Shown one piece after another: positions 27,037-35,965 of a stretch of 52,058 bases of DNA. The notes under the pieces are model-generated. The model did no database searches. It was given only the letters and a program-made list of their open reading frames with translations, and was not told the origin of the DNA. The translations under genes were made by a program, and so were the position numbers. Every line of letters begins with the position of its first letter. Position 1 is the stretch's first letter. Source of the DNA: an uncultured Alphaproteobacteria bacterium (GTDB lineage Bacteria; Pseudomonadota; Alphaproteobacteria; HIMB59; GCA-002718135); contig CACLJX010000012.1 of assembly GCA_902607435.1 (NCBI GenBank), positions 1 to 52,058 on the forward strand, written 5' to 3'.

Positions 27037-28344
27037 ATGTATCTCCATTCAAAACTAAAGGATCACAAAAAGAATATTAATATTGCATTTATTGGTTGTG
27101 GAAAATTTATATCAATGTTTTTGTCTCAATATAATCATCTAAAAAAGATTAGAATTGATACAATTGTTGATTTAGATATTAAAAAAGCAAAATCAAATTG
27201 TATAAAGAGTGGTCTAACGAAAGAAACCATTGAACAAATAAATTTTGTAAATTCATTAGATGAAATATTGAGTAGAGATATAGAGATTTTTATTGAGGCC
27301 ACCGGAAATCCAATCGTAGGCACCAAACATGCTTATCAAGTGATTCAAGCAAAAAAAAATATCATCATGGTTAATGTGGAAGCTGATGTTTTGTGTGGAA
27401 AATATTTATCGGATTTATCAAAAAAAAATAATGTTATTTACTCCATGGCATATGGAGATCAACCATCGTTAATTCTAGAGCAAATTGAATGGGCAGAATT
27501 AAATGGGTTTTTTGTAACCTGTGCTGGCAAAGGAACAAAATATCACCCAAGTTTTGAGTATTCCACTCCAGAAAATGTCTGGGACAATTACGGCATAACT
27601 GCTGATGTAGCCAAAAATGCTGGCATGAATCCAAAAATGTTTAACTCATTTGTTACTGGAGATAAAAGTTCAGTAGAAATGGCAGCGGTAGTTAATGCAT
27701 CAGGATTACAATGTCCTGAAAATGGTCTTACCTATCCACCAGTTGGAGTCTATGATATTGCTAACAAATTAATCCCCAAAAACAAAGGTGGCTACATTGA
27801 CTATGAAGGACAAGTCGAGGTAATTTCAAGTATTGATCGTAACAAGATTCAAATTAACAACGATTTAAGATGGGGTGTCTATATTGTTATCAAAGCTCAA
27901 AACAATTATGCCAAAAATTGTTTTAAAGAATATGGAATGGTGACAGATAAGTCCGGTGTTTATTCTGCAATTTGGCGACCTTATCATTATATTGGATTAG
28001 AACTAGCACAATCAGTTTATTCAATTGCGTTAGATAACAAACCAACAGGTCATACTAAATATTTTAATGCAGATGTTGTTTCTATAGCTAAGAAAGATCT
28101 AACAGTAGGAGAAATACTTGATGGTGAAGGAGGTTTTACGGCAAGAGGAAAATTAGTTACTTCTAATAATAGTATTAACAATAATTTTTTACCTCTTGGC
28201 CTTTCCGATGGTGCCAAAACAAAAAAATCGATTAAAAAAGATGAGCTTATTAGAATTGATGATGTTGAAATAAATTGTAATCAGGAAGTTTTAAAAGCAA
28301 GAGAATATCAAAAAAAAATATTGATTGAAGAAAAAAAATGTTAA
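27037..28344 (+). CDS. homoserine-dehydrogenase-like NAD(P) oxidoreductase with SAF domain
   Basis: A 435-residue protein with an N-terminal Rossmann fold (AFIGCGKFISMFLSQ near residues 16-30; EATGNPIVGTKHAY near 87) and a C-terminal SAF-type domain (about 350-420). This is the arrangement of the predicted homoserine-dehydrogenase-like group COG4091. The metabolic role of the group is mostly uncertain; members appear in sugar-acid and tetronate catabolism. It lies 46 bases after the EctD-like gene. It is not expected to be the biosynthetic homoserine dehydrogenase because the canonical catalytic domain is absent. Confidence 0.78.
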   Translation: MYLHSKLKDHKKNINIAFIGCGKFISMFLSQYNHLKKIRIDTIVDLDIKKAKSNCIKSGLTKETIEQINFVNSLDEILSRDIEIFIEATGNPIVGTKHAYQVIQAKKNIIMVNVEADVLCGKYLSDLSKKNNVIYSMAYGDQPSLILEQIEWAELNGFFVTCAGKGTKYHPSFEYSTPENVWDNYGITADVAKNAGMNPKMFNSFVTGDKSSVEMAAVVNASGLQCPENGLTYPPVGVYDIANKLIPKNKGGYIDYEGQVEVISSIDRNKIQINNDLRWGVYIVIKAQNNYAKNCFKEYGMVTDKSGVYSAIWRPYHYIGLELAQSVYSIALDNKPTGHTKYFNADVVSIAKKDLTVGEILDGEGGFTARGKLVTSNNSINNNFLPLGLSDGAKTKKSIKKDELIRIDDVEINCNQEVLKAREYQKKILIEEKKC

Positions 28345-28401
28345 AAATTATTCTATTATCTATAAATTCTTAATTTTTAAATAATTTAAATTTTTTTTTA
28401 A

Positions 28402-28680
28402 TTATCCTTTTTTAATTATCTTTCGTATTTCCTTGTCTCCAAAAGCCGGAAGAGTCTGAATAGTACCAAAACCTTTTTTAGCATACCATATGGTAAAACC
28501 AAGTACTGTTGATGGTCCAGGTGCATCAATAATTTCAACAAAATCATATTGTCCTTGCGTATAAAGAACTGTATCCTGTTTTATTCCTAGTTGTTTTAAT
28601 TTTTCATTTGATTTTGTTAGTCGTTCAGCCTGTTTACTAAGCCACGATGGTGAAATTGATCCAAGTAAAACATATTTCAT
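28402..28680 (-). CDS. GYD domain protein
   Basis: A 92-residue single-domain protein with the family's TQGQYDFVEIIDAP block near residue 41, matching the GYD pattern, and a preceding SWLSKQAERLTKSNEKLKQL helix. GYD proteins are small alpha/beta proteins of unknown function. It is convergent with the SAF-domain gene (57-base AT-rich gap) and lies about 100 bases downstream of the ABC importer genes on the same strand. Confidence 0.82.
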   Translation of the reverse strand: MKYVLLGSISPSWLSKQAERLTKSNEKLKQLGIKQDTVLYTQGQYDFVEIIDAPGPSTVLGFTIWYAKKGFGTIQTLPAFGDKEIRKIIKKG

Positions 28681-28777
28681 ATTATCTCCTTGATTACATG
28701 TTAGATTCTATAAAGCAAAATCAATCTAAAGCATACCACCTACAAAGAAAAAAGTTGAGGGTTAAATTTAATAGCTA

Positions 28778-29659
28778 TTATCCCTTAACTGCTCCCGTTG
28801 TTAAACCACTTATAAGTTGACGTTGAAAAAACATTACAATCATAAATAATGGTGCTGTTGCTGATACAACACTTGCTACGGCCCACATATAATTGCCTCC
28901 ATGTTCAACTGTTCCCAAAAATGCATTTATTTTTGGGACCATAGTGTAATTTTGTTGATTAAGAAGCAATGCGGTAACTGTAAAGTCATTGTAAGCCAAC
29001 ATTAAACTAAATAAACCTGCAGTTATTACGCCAGGCCACATAACAGGCATAATGATATGTCGAAAAGCTTGAAAGTACGAGGCTCCATCAATTAAAGCAC
29101 TTTCATCTAATTCTTTTGGCACTGTTTTAAAAAATGAATAAAGTAACCACAGTGTGAAGGGTTGATTGATTGCCACAAGAACAATAATTGTTGTTGGAAG
29201 TATCCCCCAAATTTTAAGTTGAAAAAAAGGAAATAAATATCCTGATACAAGTGTTATGTGGGGCATAGCTCTAAAAACTAAAGCAGCAATTAGAATCCAA
29301 AAAGCATATTTATATGTCGATCTTGATAAAGCGTAAGCACCTAAAGTGCCAAGAAATAGCGATATAGTCACAACAGAAAATGTAACTATTGCTGTGTTTC
29401 TTGCAGCTCGCCAAAACTCACCTTCTATCCAAGAATTTATATAAGCCTCTAATGTAGACCTTCCCCCGGTTTCTATAAGAGTATTAACACCACTTACTGT
29501 ATACCACCAATCCGCTCTTGAAAAAAAATCTGCCTTAACCTTGAATGATCCCCAGAAGGTCCAAAGAAAAGGAAAGATAGAAATAACTAACCAACAAAAT
29601 ATAAAAATTGAATTAAATAATATAAATTGTTTTGAATATTTATTTACTTTTGATTCCAT
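28778..29659 (-). CDS. ABC transporter permease, MalG/UgpE-like
   Basis: A 293-residue carbohydrate-type (CUT1) inner-membrane permease with six membrane segments. The EAA loop is ESALIDGASYFQAFRHIIMP near residues 187-206 and the C-terminus ends with the typical GLTTGAVKG. It starts one base after the stop of the MalF-like gene. No ATP-binding gene follows, so the importer must borrow an ATPase encoded elsewhere. Substrate unknown. Confidence 0.92.
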   Translation of the reverse strand: MESKVNKYSKQFILFNSIFIFCWLVISIFPFLWTFWGSFKVKADFFSRADWWYTVSGVNTLIETGGRSTLEAYINSWIEGEFWRAARNTAIVTFSVVTISLFLGTLGAYALSRSTYKYAFWILIAALVFRAMPHITLVSGYLFPFFQLKIWGILPTTIIVLVAINQPFTLWLLYSFFKTVPKELDESALIDGASYFQAFRHIIMPVMWPGVITAGLFSLMLAYNDFTVTALLLNQQNYTMVPKINAFLGTVEHGGNYMWAVASVVSATAPLFMIVMFFQRQLISGLTTGAVKG

Positions 29660-29660
29660 T

Positions 29661-30689
29661 TTATCGATCTGTTCTGAATTCTTTCCATGTTCTTATGAGA
29701 ACTGGTGTTAACAAAATTGCAACTCCAAGAATTGTTAACATGGAAGTTGCGCCTGCGGATCCAAATAACATTAGAGTTTCATTTCTAAGGTCTTTATAAA
29801 TCATCCAAGACAATGATTGTGCAACTCCTTCCGCACTAAAACCAATTATTGGCTCAAAAACTCTAAAATTATCCATCAAACATATTAGTGCTATAAAGGT
29901 TGCTACAGGATAAACGTGAGGTAAAACAATATACCTAACCCGCTGAAATCTTGATGCTCCATCAATTATTGCAGCCTCAACAGGCTCTTGCGGAACCGTT
30001 TGAAGCGCTGCATAAAATACTACAAATGCAAAAGGTGTGTTATGCCAGATTCCATAAATTATTAATGTTATCCAAGTTAAGTTTCTTGAAGCTTTAAGAG
30101 ATAAGTTCGGATCATCGAGTATTTTTTGAAGTGTTGCACCTAATATCCCTTGAGCGTCTATCATCCAAAACAAAACCAAAGAACCAATTAACGGCGTAAC
30201 AATCATGGGTAAAATTGTCCCAAATATAACTGGACCCTTAATACTTTTAGCAAGAGCATTAACACTTAACGCAACTACAAATCCTAAACATACAACTACA
30301 GGAGTAACAGAAAAACAAAAAGTCAAGGTGAACAATAAACTTTTATAAAAAGGAAGGTTCAAAACAATAGATATAAAATTTCGAATGCTTGTTTTAGTTT
30401 CCCAGCCTGCACCTAAATCATCAAATGCTAAATGATTTCTATCAAGATACGTGCCAAAGCCATTAAAACGACCTAAAGGACTTTCTTCTCTTAACAGTCC
30501 AGTTGCTTCTTGATCGACCTGCACTTCCATTTCACAACCAAATGGATCACAGGTCTCAACTTCAATTAATATCTGCTCGGTTTCAATATGCAGAGATTGA
30601 AAAAAACTTGAAAATATAGGTAAGCCTATAAAAAGAATCATTGCCAATCCACTAGGAAAAAAGAACCAAAAAAAAGTTTTATGGGGCAT
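29661..30689 (-). CDS. ABC transporter permease, MalF/UgpA-like
   Basis: A 342-residue CUT1 permease. After the first membrane segment there is a periplasmic loop (about residues 32-100) containing two cysteines in VETCDPFGCEMEVQ that could form a disulfide. The EAA loop lies near residue 240 as EAAIIDGASRFQRVRYIVLP. It follows the binding-protein gene after a terminator hairpin and is nearly contiguous with the second permease. Confidence 0.92.
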   Translation of the reverse strand: MPHKTFFWFFFPSGLAMILFIGLPIFSSFFQSLHIETEQILIEVETCDPFGCEMEVQVDQEATGLLREESPLGRFNGFGTYLDRNHLAFDDLGAGWETKTSIRNFISIVLNLPFYKSLLFTLTFCFSVTPVVVCLGFVVALSVNALAKSIKGPVIFGTILPMIVTPLIGSLVLFWMIDAQGILGATLQKILDDPNLSLKASRNLTWITLIIYGIWHNTPFAFVVFYAALQTVPQEPVEAAIIDGASRFQRVRYIVLPHVYPVATFIALICLMDNFRVFEPIIGFSAEGVAQSLSWMIYKDLRNETLMLFGSAGATSMLTILGVAILLTPVLIRTWKEFRTDR

Positions 30690-30705
30690 TGCTTACTTTT
30701 ATATT

Positions 30706-30744
30706 GAAAAAATAAGAGTGGAGCAATTTTATTGTTCCACTCTT
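30706..30744 (-). terminator. intrinsic terminator/attenuator after sugar-type binding protein
   Basis: On the minus strand AGAGTGGA pairs with TCCACTCT around an AT-rich loop, followed by TTATTTTTT. It lies between the binding protein (stop at 30766) and the MalF-like gene, so it probably sets the binding protein to permease ratio. Confidence 0.82.
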
Positions 30745-30765
30745 TAAAATTAAAAATTCAAAGGT

Positions 30766-31989
30766 TTATAAGAAACCTTGTTCTGTAGCTTTAGCTCTAT
30801 AAGCAGCTTCTACATCAGCAAGAGCTTTTTCAGCTGACTCATTACCTTGTAGAAATTCAACCATTTCTGTGCTTAAAGCACCGTGCAATAAGCCCATGTG
30901 AGGTATGCTAGGATAAGGTGTTGCACCCATTTGAGCAGAAGCTAAAACACCAACTGCTGCAGCTCCTGGAGTGTAACCCTTTATCAGCCATACTGCTGCA
31001 TTAGGATTTGCATTTGCCATTTCAGTAGAGGAAGCAGCTCCAACAAGCGCTCTAAATGACGCTTCTGCATTCTCATCTGATGTATTTTTAGCTATAGCAA
31101 GTCCATCCCACCATAAAGTTGTTGCGGGATTGCTTCCTCCACCTACAGTTGGTGGTGGTGCTAATCTTGTATCAGCCTTAATAGCTTGATCACCTTCATC
31201 ATCTAAAAGTGTTGCAGCTCCTGATCCCCATAAATTCATCACCGCTACATTGCCTGACTCCCATTCAATTTTAGTTGCATTAGTGTCGTGAGTTAAGAAG
31301 TCTGGATTACTGAGCTCAGTTAATTTTTTTATAACATTAAGAGCAGCTACACCTTTTGCATTATTAATGCTTGGTTCTGCTGTTCCAGGTTTAAAAAACT
31401 CACCTCCGTGACCAAGATACATATTTACAAACTCTTGTGATAAATTCCATCCTGCTTTGAAGGCGCCTCCGTAAGGATTTTGCATTTTACCAGAAGCACG
31501 AATTTTCTCAGCTGCAGCAATAACTTCTTCGTAAGTTGTTGGAACTGCAATACCGAGTTCATTAAATACACTTTCTCTGTACCAAAGGTGTTGAGCATTA
31601 GCCATAAATGCAACTGCGTAAATTTTGCCATCAAATGTTATAAGCTGACTTTTTTGCAAATTCTGACCATACTTGGCAACTAAATCATCCAAAGGACGTA
31701 AAAGATCTGCACTCATTAAAGGTGTGATAGATCCATTTGTAACAATTTTAGCAGTAAATTCTGAAGGATTTGCTTCTAAAGCTGGGCCTTGAAGTTTTTG
31801 GTGATCAACTGAATGTGTAACACTAAAATCAGCGTCTGGTCCTGCACAATTTTTTGCTTCTTCCATTAAAATTCTGAGTGTTGCAAACTCATTTGCAAGT
31901 ATGTTTATTGTTCCATTTGTAACATTACAAGATGCAAAAACTCCTGTACTTACAAGTGAGAACAAAACTACATAAATAAATTTTTTCAT
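30766..31989 (-). CDS. ABC transporter substrate-binding protein, family 1 (UgpB/MalE-like)
   Basis: A 407-residue periplasmic binding protein. The start at 31989 has an excellent AGGGGG ribosome-binding site; the longer frame to 32052 would put 21 extra residues before the signal peptide. The signal peptide (IYVVLFSLVSTGVFA) is followed by a Cys at about residue 19 in ASCNVTNG; no canonical lipobox is obvious. The body has the YAVAFMANAQHLWYRESVFN block near residue 125 typical of CUT1 binding proteins. It is the upstream gene of the importer and lies directly downstream of the SnoaL-like gene cluster on the same strand, which suggests it imports that cluster's substrate. Confidence 0.92.
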   Translation of the reverse strand: MKKFIYVVLFSLVSTGVFASCNVTNGTINILANEFATLRILMEEAKNCAGPDADFSVTHSVDHQKLQGPALEANPSEFTAKIVTNGSITPLMSADLLRPLDDLVAKYGQNLQKSQLITFDGKIYAVAFMANAQHLWYRESVFNELGIAVPTTYEEVIAAAEKIRASGKMQNPYGGAFKAGWNLSQEFVNMYLGHGGEFFKPGTAEPSINNAKGVAALNVIKKLTELSNPDFLTHDTNATKIEWESGNVAVMNLWGSGAATLLDDEGDQAIKADTRLAPPPTVGGGSNPATTLWWDGLAIAKNTSDENAEASFRALVGAASSTEMANANPNAAVWLIKGYTPGAAAVGVLASAQMGATPYPSIPHMGLLHGALSTEMVEFLQGNESAEKALADVEAAYRAKATEQGFL

Positions 31990-32087
31990 TATAGTCCCCC
32001 TAAAATATAGTGCACAATACGCACATTTCTCAATTAATAGATAATATTGCAATAATATAAATAATTATACAAGTATATGTTTTAAAA

Positions 32088-32507
32088 TTATTTAAATGTG
32101 ATTCCCATTTGTTGCAAAACGGAATAATTATCAACCATTACAAAATTTTCCGAAAACTTTCCATTTTGGATCAACCAGAAATCTGAGAATTGCATTTTAA
32201 TTTGTTTGCCTGTTGGCTCAATATCCAAATAAATTCCTTTATGTGTGCCAGTAAGATATCCTGTTGCGCTCGCCCAAGTGTCATCCGCAACAACGATATC
32301 ATTCTCAACATAATAGTCAGGAAAGGCAGCATAAAAAGGTTTCATAACCTGTTCTTTAAAATTTTCTAATCCATGAATATCTCCAAAACCTGGAGGGCCA
32401 TGCCATATCATATCTTGATGCCAATACTTATCATGAGCATCCAAATTTTTTGTATTTAAGGCAACATACATATCAGCAACTAACTTTTTGTTGTATTCGG
32501 CATTCAT
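32088..32507 (-). CDS. SnoaL-like (NTF2-fold) ester cyclase family protein, single domain
   Basis: A 139-residue single cone-shaped NTF2-fold protein of the SnoaL-like/ester cyclase group. The motifs WHGPPGFGDIHGLENFKEQV near residues 31-50 and PFYAAFPDYYVENDIV near 57 are typical, as is the GTHKG...PTGK pattern near 90-105. SnoaL itself closes a polyketide ring, but most relatives, including limonene-epoxide-hydrolase-like enzymes and non-enzymatic members, do different chemistry. Its start codon overlaps the stop of the preceding double-domain SnoaL-like gene by one base, so they are coupled. Confidence 0.88.
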   Translation of the reverse strand: MNAEYNKKLVADMYVALNTKNLDAHDKYWHQDMIWHGPPGFGDIHGLENFKEQVMKPFYAAFPDYYVENDIVVADDTWASATGYLTGTHKGIYLDIEPTGKQIKMQFSDFWLIQNGKFSENFVMVDNYSVLQQMGITFK

Positions 32508-33652
32508 TATTTAGAATCTCCAAGTAACTGCATTAATATTCCAAACTCGTTAAAAGCCGTCCACTCTTTTTTTATTTTATTGTTTTCAATAAGCCACTGT
32601 GTAATGCCCCAGATATAACATTCTTTACCTGTCGGAGGCCCAAAAGAGCCATTCCCTTTATGTGCTCCAATAGCGCCCCAACGAACTGAAACTAAATATC
32701 CATCTTGCTCATTGCCCATCCAATATATATCTTCAACACTTAAGGCGAGATTGGGGAAAGATGTAATCATTGATATTACGAAACTTCTTAGTTGTTCTTT
32801 TCCTCTGTATATCCGTCCTGTTGAACCTTCAAAAACAATATCATCAGAGTAAACTTGATCAATTGCAGAAAAATTTCTTCTATTCCAAATTGTATTAAAT
32901 ATTGCGTGCGCAAACTCTCTCACGTTAGTAATTTTTTCTGGGATTTCAAAGCTTGGTGGCTTTGCCTGAACAGACATTCTCTTTGGTTCTAGATTTCTAA
33001 AATCTGGACCAAATGGCCCGGCATCTCTATTATTAGCAACTTCTTTTGCAACTTCTTCAACGTTTAATCCTAATTGCTTAATCATTGCAGCTGTATCGTA
33101 AACTACATGTTCATAATAAATTTCATTTTCTTTTGCCACACAGTTTGCAATACACAACAATCTAACAGATTTTCCTGTTGGTTCAGAAAATTTACTATAA
33201 CCAGTGTTTGTGCCTGAAATTATTGTTCTATGAGATGTATGAAAACTTGCATCTTCATCTCCAGCCCAGATAACTTCATCAGCGAGAAGACGTATATCTG
33301 GAAAAGCATTGTTTGTATGAACAGTATCAGCAACAATTTTCTCAGAGCCAGATTGCAAGCCAAAATCATCCCATACACGGCAATCATGGCTATAAGTGTC
33401 ATATATATAACCAATATCTTTTTCTTCCCAAATTCGATGCGTAATTCTGACTATATAATCAACAATGTTTTTATATTGAGCTTCAAATCCTTTCATTGAA
33501 TGAGTCACCAAATCTTTGGGTGGTTGATTTAAAAATTTATCTGTCCCACCTCCTCCATATGCCTCTAATGAAATATCAAAATTATTAGGCATGTGTTGAT
33601 CCTTCAGCTCTTCAACTCTTAATTGAACAGAATTTTCTTTTTTGTTTTTCAT
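32507..33652 (-). CDS. double-domain SnoaL-like (NTF2-fold) protein
   Basis: A 381-residue protein built of two NTF2-like domains (about residues 45-205 and 230-375). The ATG at 33652 is preferred to the longer frame from 33763, whose extra N-terminus is basic and non-conserved-looking. The first domain starts MKGFEAQYKNIVDYIVRITH and continues IWEEKDIGYIYDTYS, closely resembling the protein at 35966-36955, so the two are paralogues. The second domain has GRIYRGKEQLRSFVISMITS and PPTGKECYIWGI. No known enzyme of this architecture comes to mind; the substrate pocket is presumably in each barrel. Confidence 0.85.
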   Translation of the reverse strand: MKNKKENSVQLRVEELKDQHMPNNFDISLEAYGGGGTDKFLNQPPKDLVTHSMKGFEAQYKNIVDYIVRITHRIWEEKDIGYIYDTYSHDCRVWDDFGLQSGSEKIVADTVHTNNAFPDIRLLADEVIWAGDEDASFHTSHRTIISGTNTGYSKFSEPTGKSVRLLCIANCVAKENEIYYEHVVYDTAAMIKQLGLNVEEVAKEVANNRDAGPFGPDFRNLEPKRMSVQAKPPSFEIPEKITNVREFAHAIFNTIWNRRNFSAIDQVYSDDIVFEGSTGRIYRGKEQLRSFVISMITSFPNLALSVEDIYWMGNEQDGYLVSVRWGAIGAHKGNGSFGPPTGKECYIWGITQWLIENNKIKKEWTAFNEFGILMQLLGDSK

Positions 33653-33809
33653 ATTGTATTTTAATAATTTTATAAAATTAGTTCTAATTATTCTTAATAT
33701 CAATCGTAACTTGATACAAATAAAATCTAGCAGTCCTCTAAATGAAAATTCAGTTCTTTTCAAATTTAACTTTATTTTATTGATGAAGTATAATAACTAA
33801 AAGTTAACT

Positions 33810-34826
33810 ATGCCGGATTTTCAGTTTGAAAAAAATCTTGTACTTAATTATTTAAAAGAGATTGATAAATCTGATCCAGAATCAGTTGCTGAAGTAATTA
33901 ATAAGTACGCAAGCCCAAACTTTCACCTGAGATGTGTTCATCCGTTTAATGACTTAATAGGTGCAGAAAAAATTGCTTCAAACTTTTGGGCAACTATAAA
34001 AAAATCTTTCATGCCGCTTCAACGACGTATGGATATATTTTATGCAGGATCTAATTTAATTGATAACCATGAAACACGATGGGTAACAAACATGGGACAC
34101 CTTTTAGGACTCTTTCAAGAACCTTTTTTAGGTATTACAGCAACTCAAAAAGCAGCTTTCCTCCGATATGCAGAATTTTATAGAATTGAAAATGAAAAAA
34201 TTGTTGAAGGAGCTTTCTTTCTAGACATCATGAACTTCATGCAACAACTTGGTTTGAGCATAATTCCTGAGTCGACTGGTGTGGTAGGTATAACTCCAGG
34301 ACCTATGACACATAATGGTTTGAAATTTGAAAAACAACCTGAACAAGAAGGTATTGATACACTAAATCTTATTACAAGAATGGCTAAACGATTGGTTGGT
34401 GGGAGTATGCAAACAACTAAATCTGATCTCGAACTGGACTGGACTGAAGATATGCTCTGGTGGGGACCAGGAGGCATAGGTGCTTCTTACACACAAAAAG
34501 GATACTTAAAAGGCCACACCAAACCATTTGAAGATAATTTAGATTTTGTAAGTTTCACAGGACATATCCTAGAGAATGCTGAGGGGGATGTTGGTGGGTG
34601 GTTTGGTTGGCCAAACCTATTAATGAAAGCTAAGGACAACTATATGGGCTTAACATCTGCAAGTGACAAAATTGCAGAAATGCGTGTTGTTGATCTTTAT
34701 AGAAGAAGTAGTGATAAACTTGCTGAAAATTGGATATTTATTGATCATCTGCATTTTTTAAAAGGACTGGGAGTTGATTTACTAGATAAATACAAAAAAC
34801 TTAACAGACCTGATGTAGAAAAATAA
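33810..34826 (+). CDS. double-domain SnoaL-like (NTF2-fold) protein
   Basis: A 338-residue protein with two NTF2-like domains (about residues 5-155 and 190-330) joined by a linker containing GPMTHNGLKFEKQPEQEG. The second domain opens with the signature WTEDMLWWGPGGIGASYTQK, parallel to the YHPKMMWYGPCGIG-like block in the protein at 38030-39070, so these two form a second paralogous pair. It is divergent from the 33652 gene. Its end is 3 bases from the convergent MetE-like gene. Confidence 0.85.
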   Translation: MPDFQFEKNLVLNYLKEIDKSDPESVAEVINKYASPNFHLRCVHPFNDLIGAEKIASNFWATIKKSFMPLQRRMDIFYAGSNLIDNHETRWVTNMGHLLGLFQEPFLGITATQKAAFLRYAEFYRIENEKIVEGAFFLDIMNFMQQLGLSIIPESTGVVGITPGPMTHNGLKFEKQPEQEGIDTLNLITRMAKRLVGGSMQTTKSDLELDWTEDMLWWGPGGIGASYTQKGYLKGHTKPFEDNLDFVSFTGHILENAEGDVGGWFGWPNLLMKAKDNYMGLTSASDKIAEMRVVDLYRRSSDKLAENWIFIDHLHFLKGLGVDLLDKYKKLNRPDVEK

Positions 34827-34829
34827 ATT

Positions 34830-35960
34830 TTAGATTACTTTTGAAGCTAATAACGTGCCTTGAACTAAAGCATGAAGTTTTTCATAACATATATTTTCAT
34901 CTATTTTTCCAAATCCAGCAAAAGTACTAAAGCCGCAATCAGTACCTGCCATTAATTGATCCTTTGGAACTACAGTTGAAAATTGTATCAATCGATCAGC
35001 AACTACCTCGGGATGTTCTACAAAATTAGAGGTTGAGTCTATTAAGCCAGGTACTAGAACTTTATAATGAGGAAGCTTAATGTCTCCAAAAATTTTCCAC
35101 TCATGAGAATGCCTTGGATTTGATGACTCAATTAAGAGATATTTAACTTTGGCTTTTAAAATTATTGGAAGTATTTTTTCTAGACTGATATCGTGTGTAT
35201 GGGGCCCTTCATAATTCCCCCAGCAAATGTGCATGCGTATCATATCTGCTGGTATATCAACTAATGCATTATTAAGGCATTCAATTTGTTTTTCTGCTTT
35301 TTTTAAAAAGTCTTCATCAGATAGAGATTTATAACTCATATGTCGCGCTAGAGCCAAGTCGGGACAATCTAATTGCAATTGAATATTCGCATCGGTAATT
35401 GCTTTATACTCGTTTGCCATAAGCAATGACAATTTTTCCATATACTCATCATCATCTTGATAAAATTTATTTGGCATAAAAACTGATATCACTCCAGGTG
35501 AGGCTGCATTCATAAATCCTTTTTTATGATTGGTAATCTTCATAGCTTCACTAAAATTAGTAATGTCTTTTTTAAGTGATTCCTCATCCTGAATTTCAAG
35601 ATCGCTTGTACAACATGGTCTTGTGTATGTTGGAGTGCCACCGCTTTTTGCTATTTTATCTTTATATTCTGGAAAATCATCTAGGTCTGCAGGTGCTCTT
35701 CTTTCACTTTCTCCAGAAAAACCTTTTATTCGATCTTTAACATATGTTGCATAACTGATTTTACTCATCTCTCCATCACTAACAACATCTATACCGATAT
35801 CTAGTTGTTGATTAACTACTTGCTCTACATTTTTTTTAACTACATCATCAAATAAATTTTCATCAAATGATTCACCTTTATCTTTCTTAAATAATAATTC
35901 TGATAATTCCTTGGAACGGGGTAAACTCCCCACATGAGTTGTCAAAATAGAAGACACCAT
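34830..35960 (-). CDS. MetE-like (cobalamin-independent methionine synthase II family) zinc methyltransferase
   Basis: A 376-residue protein equal to the catalytic C-terminal barrel of MetE without the N-terminal half. All four zinc ligands seem present: His and Cys in MHICWGNYEG near residue 217, Glu in LLIESSNPRHSHEW near 257, and Cys in MAGTDCGFSTFAGFG near 335. The opening ILTTHVGSLPRSKELSELL is typical of this subfamily. Such proteins activate a thiol for alkyl transfer; relatives include methionine synthases and the epoxyalkane:coenzyme M transferase. The start at 35960 is 5 bases after the preceding SnoaL-like stop. A thiol-dependent step in this cluster's pathway is the simplest reading (inference). 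Confidence 0.85.
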   Translation of the reverse strand: MVSSILTTHVGSLPRSKELSELLFKKDKGESFDENLFDDVVKKNVEQVVNQQLDIGIDVVSDGEMSKISYATYVKDRIKGFSGESERRAPADLDDFPEYKDKIAKSGGTPTYTRPCCTSDLEIQDEESLKKDITNFSEAMKITNHKKGFMNAASPGVISVFMPNKFYQDDDEYMEKLSLLMANEYKAITDANIQLQLDCPDLALARHMSYKSLSDEDFLKKAEKQIECLNNALVDIPADMIRMHICWGNYEGPHTHDISLEKILPIILKAKVKYLLIESSNPRHSHEWKIFGDIKLPHYKVLVPGLIDSTSNFVEHPEVVADRLIQFSTVVPKDQLMAGTDCGFSTFAGFGKIDENICYEKLHALVQGTLLASKVI

Positions 35961-35965
35961 ATACT

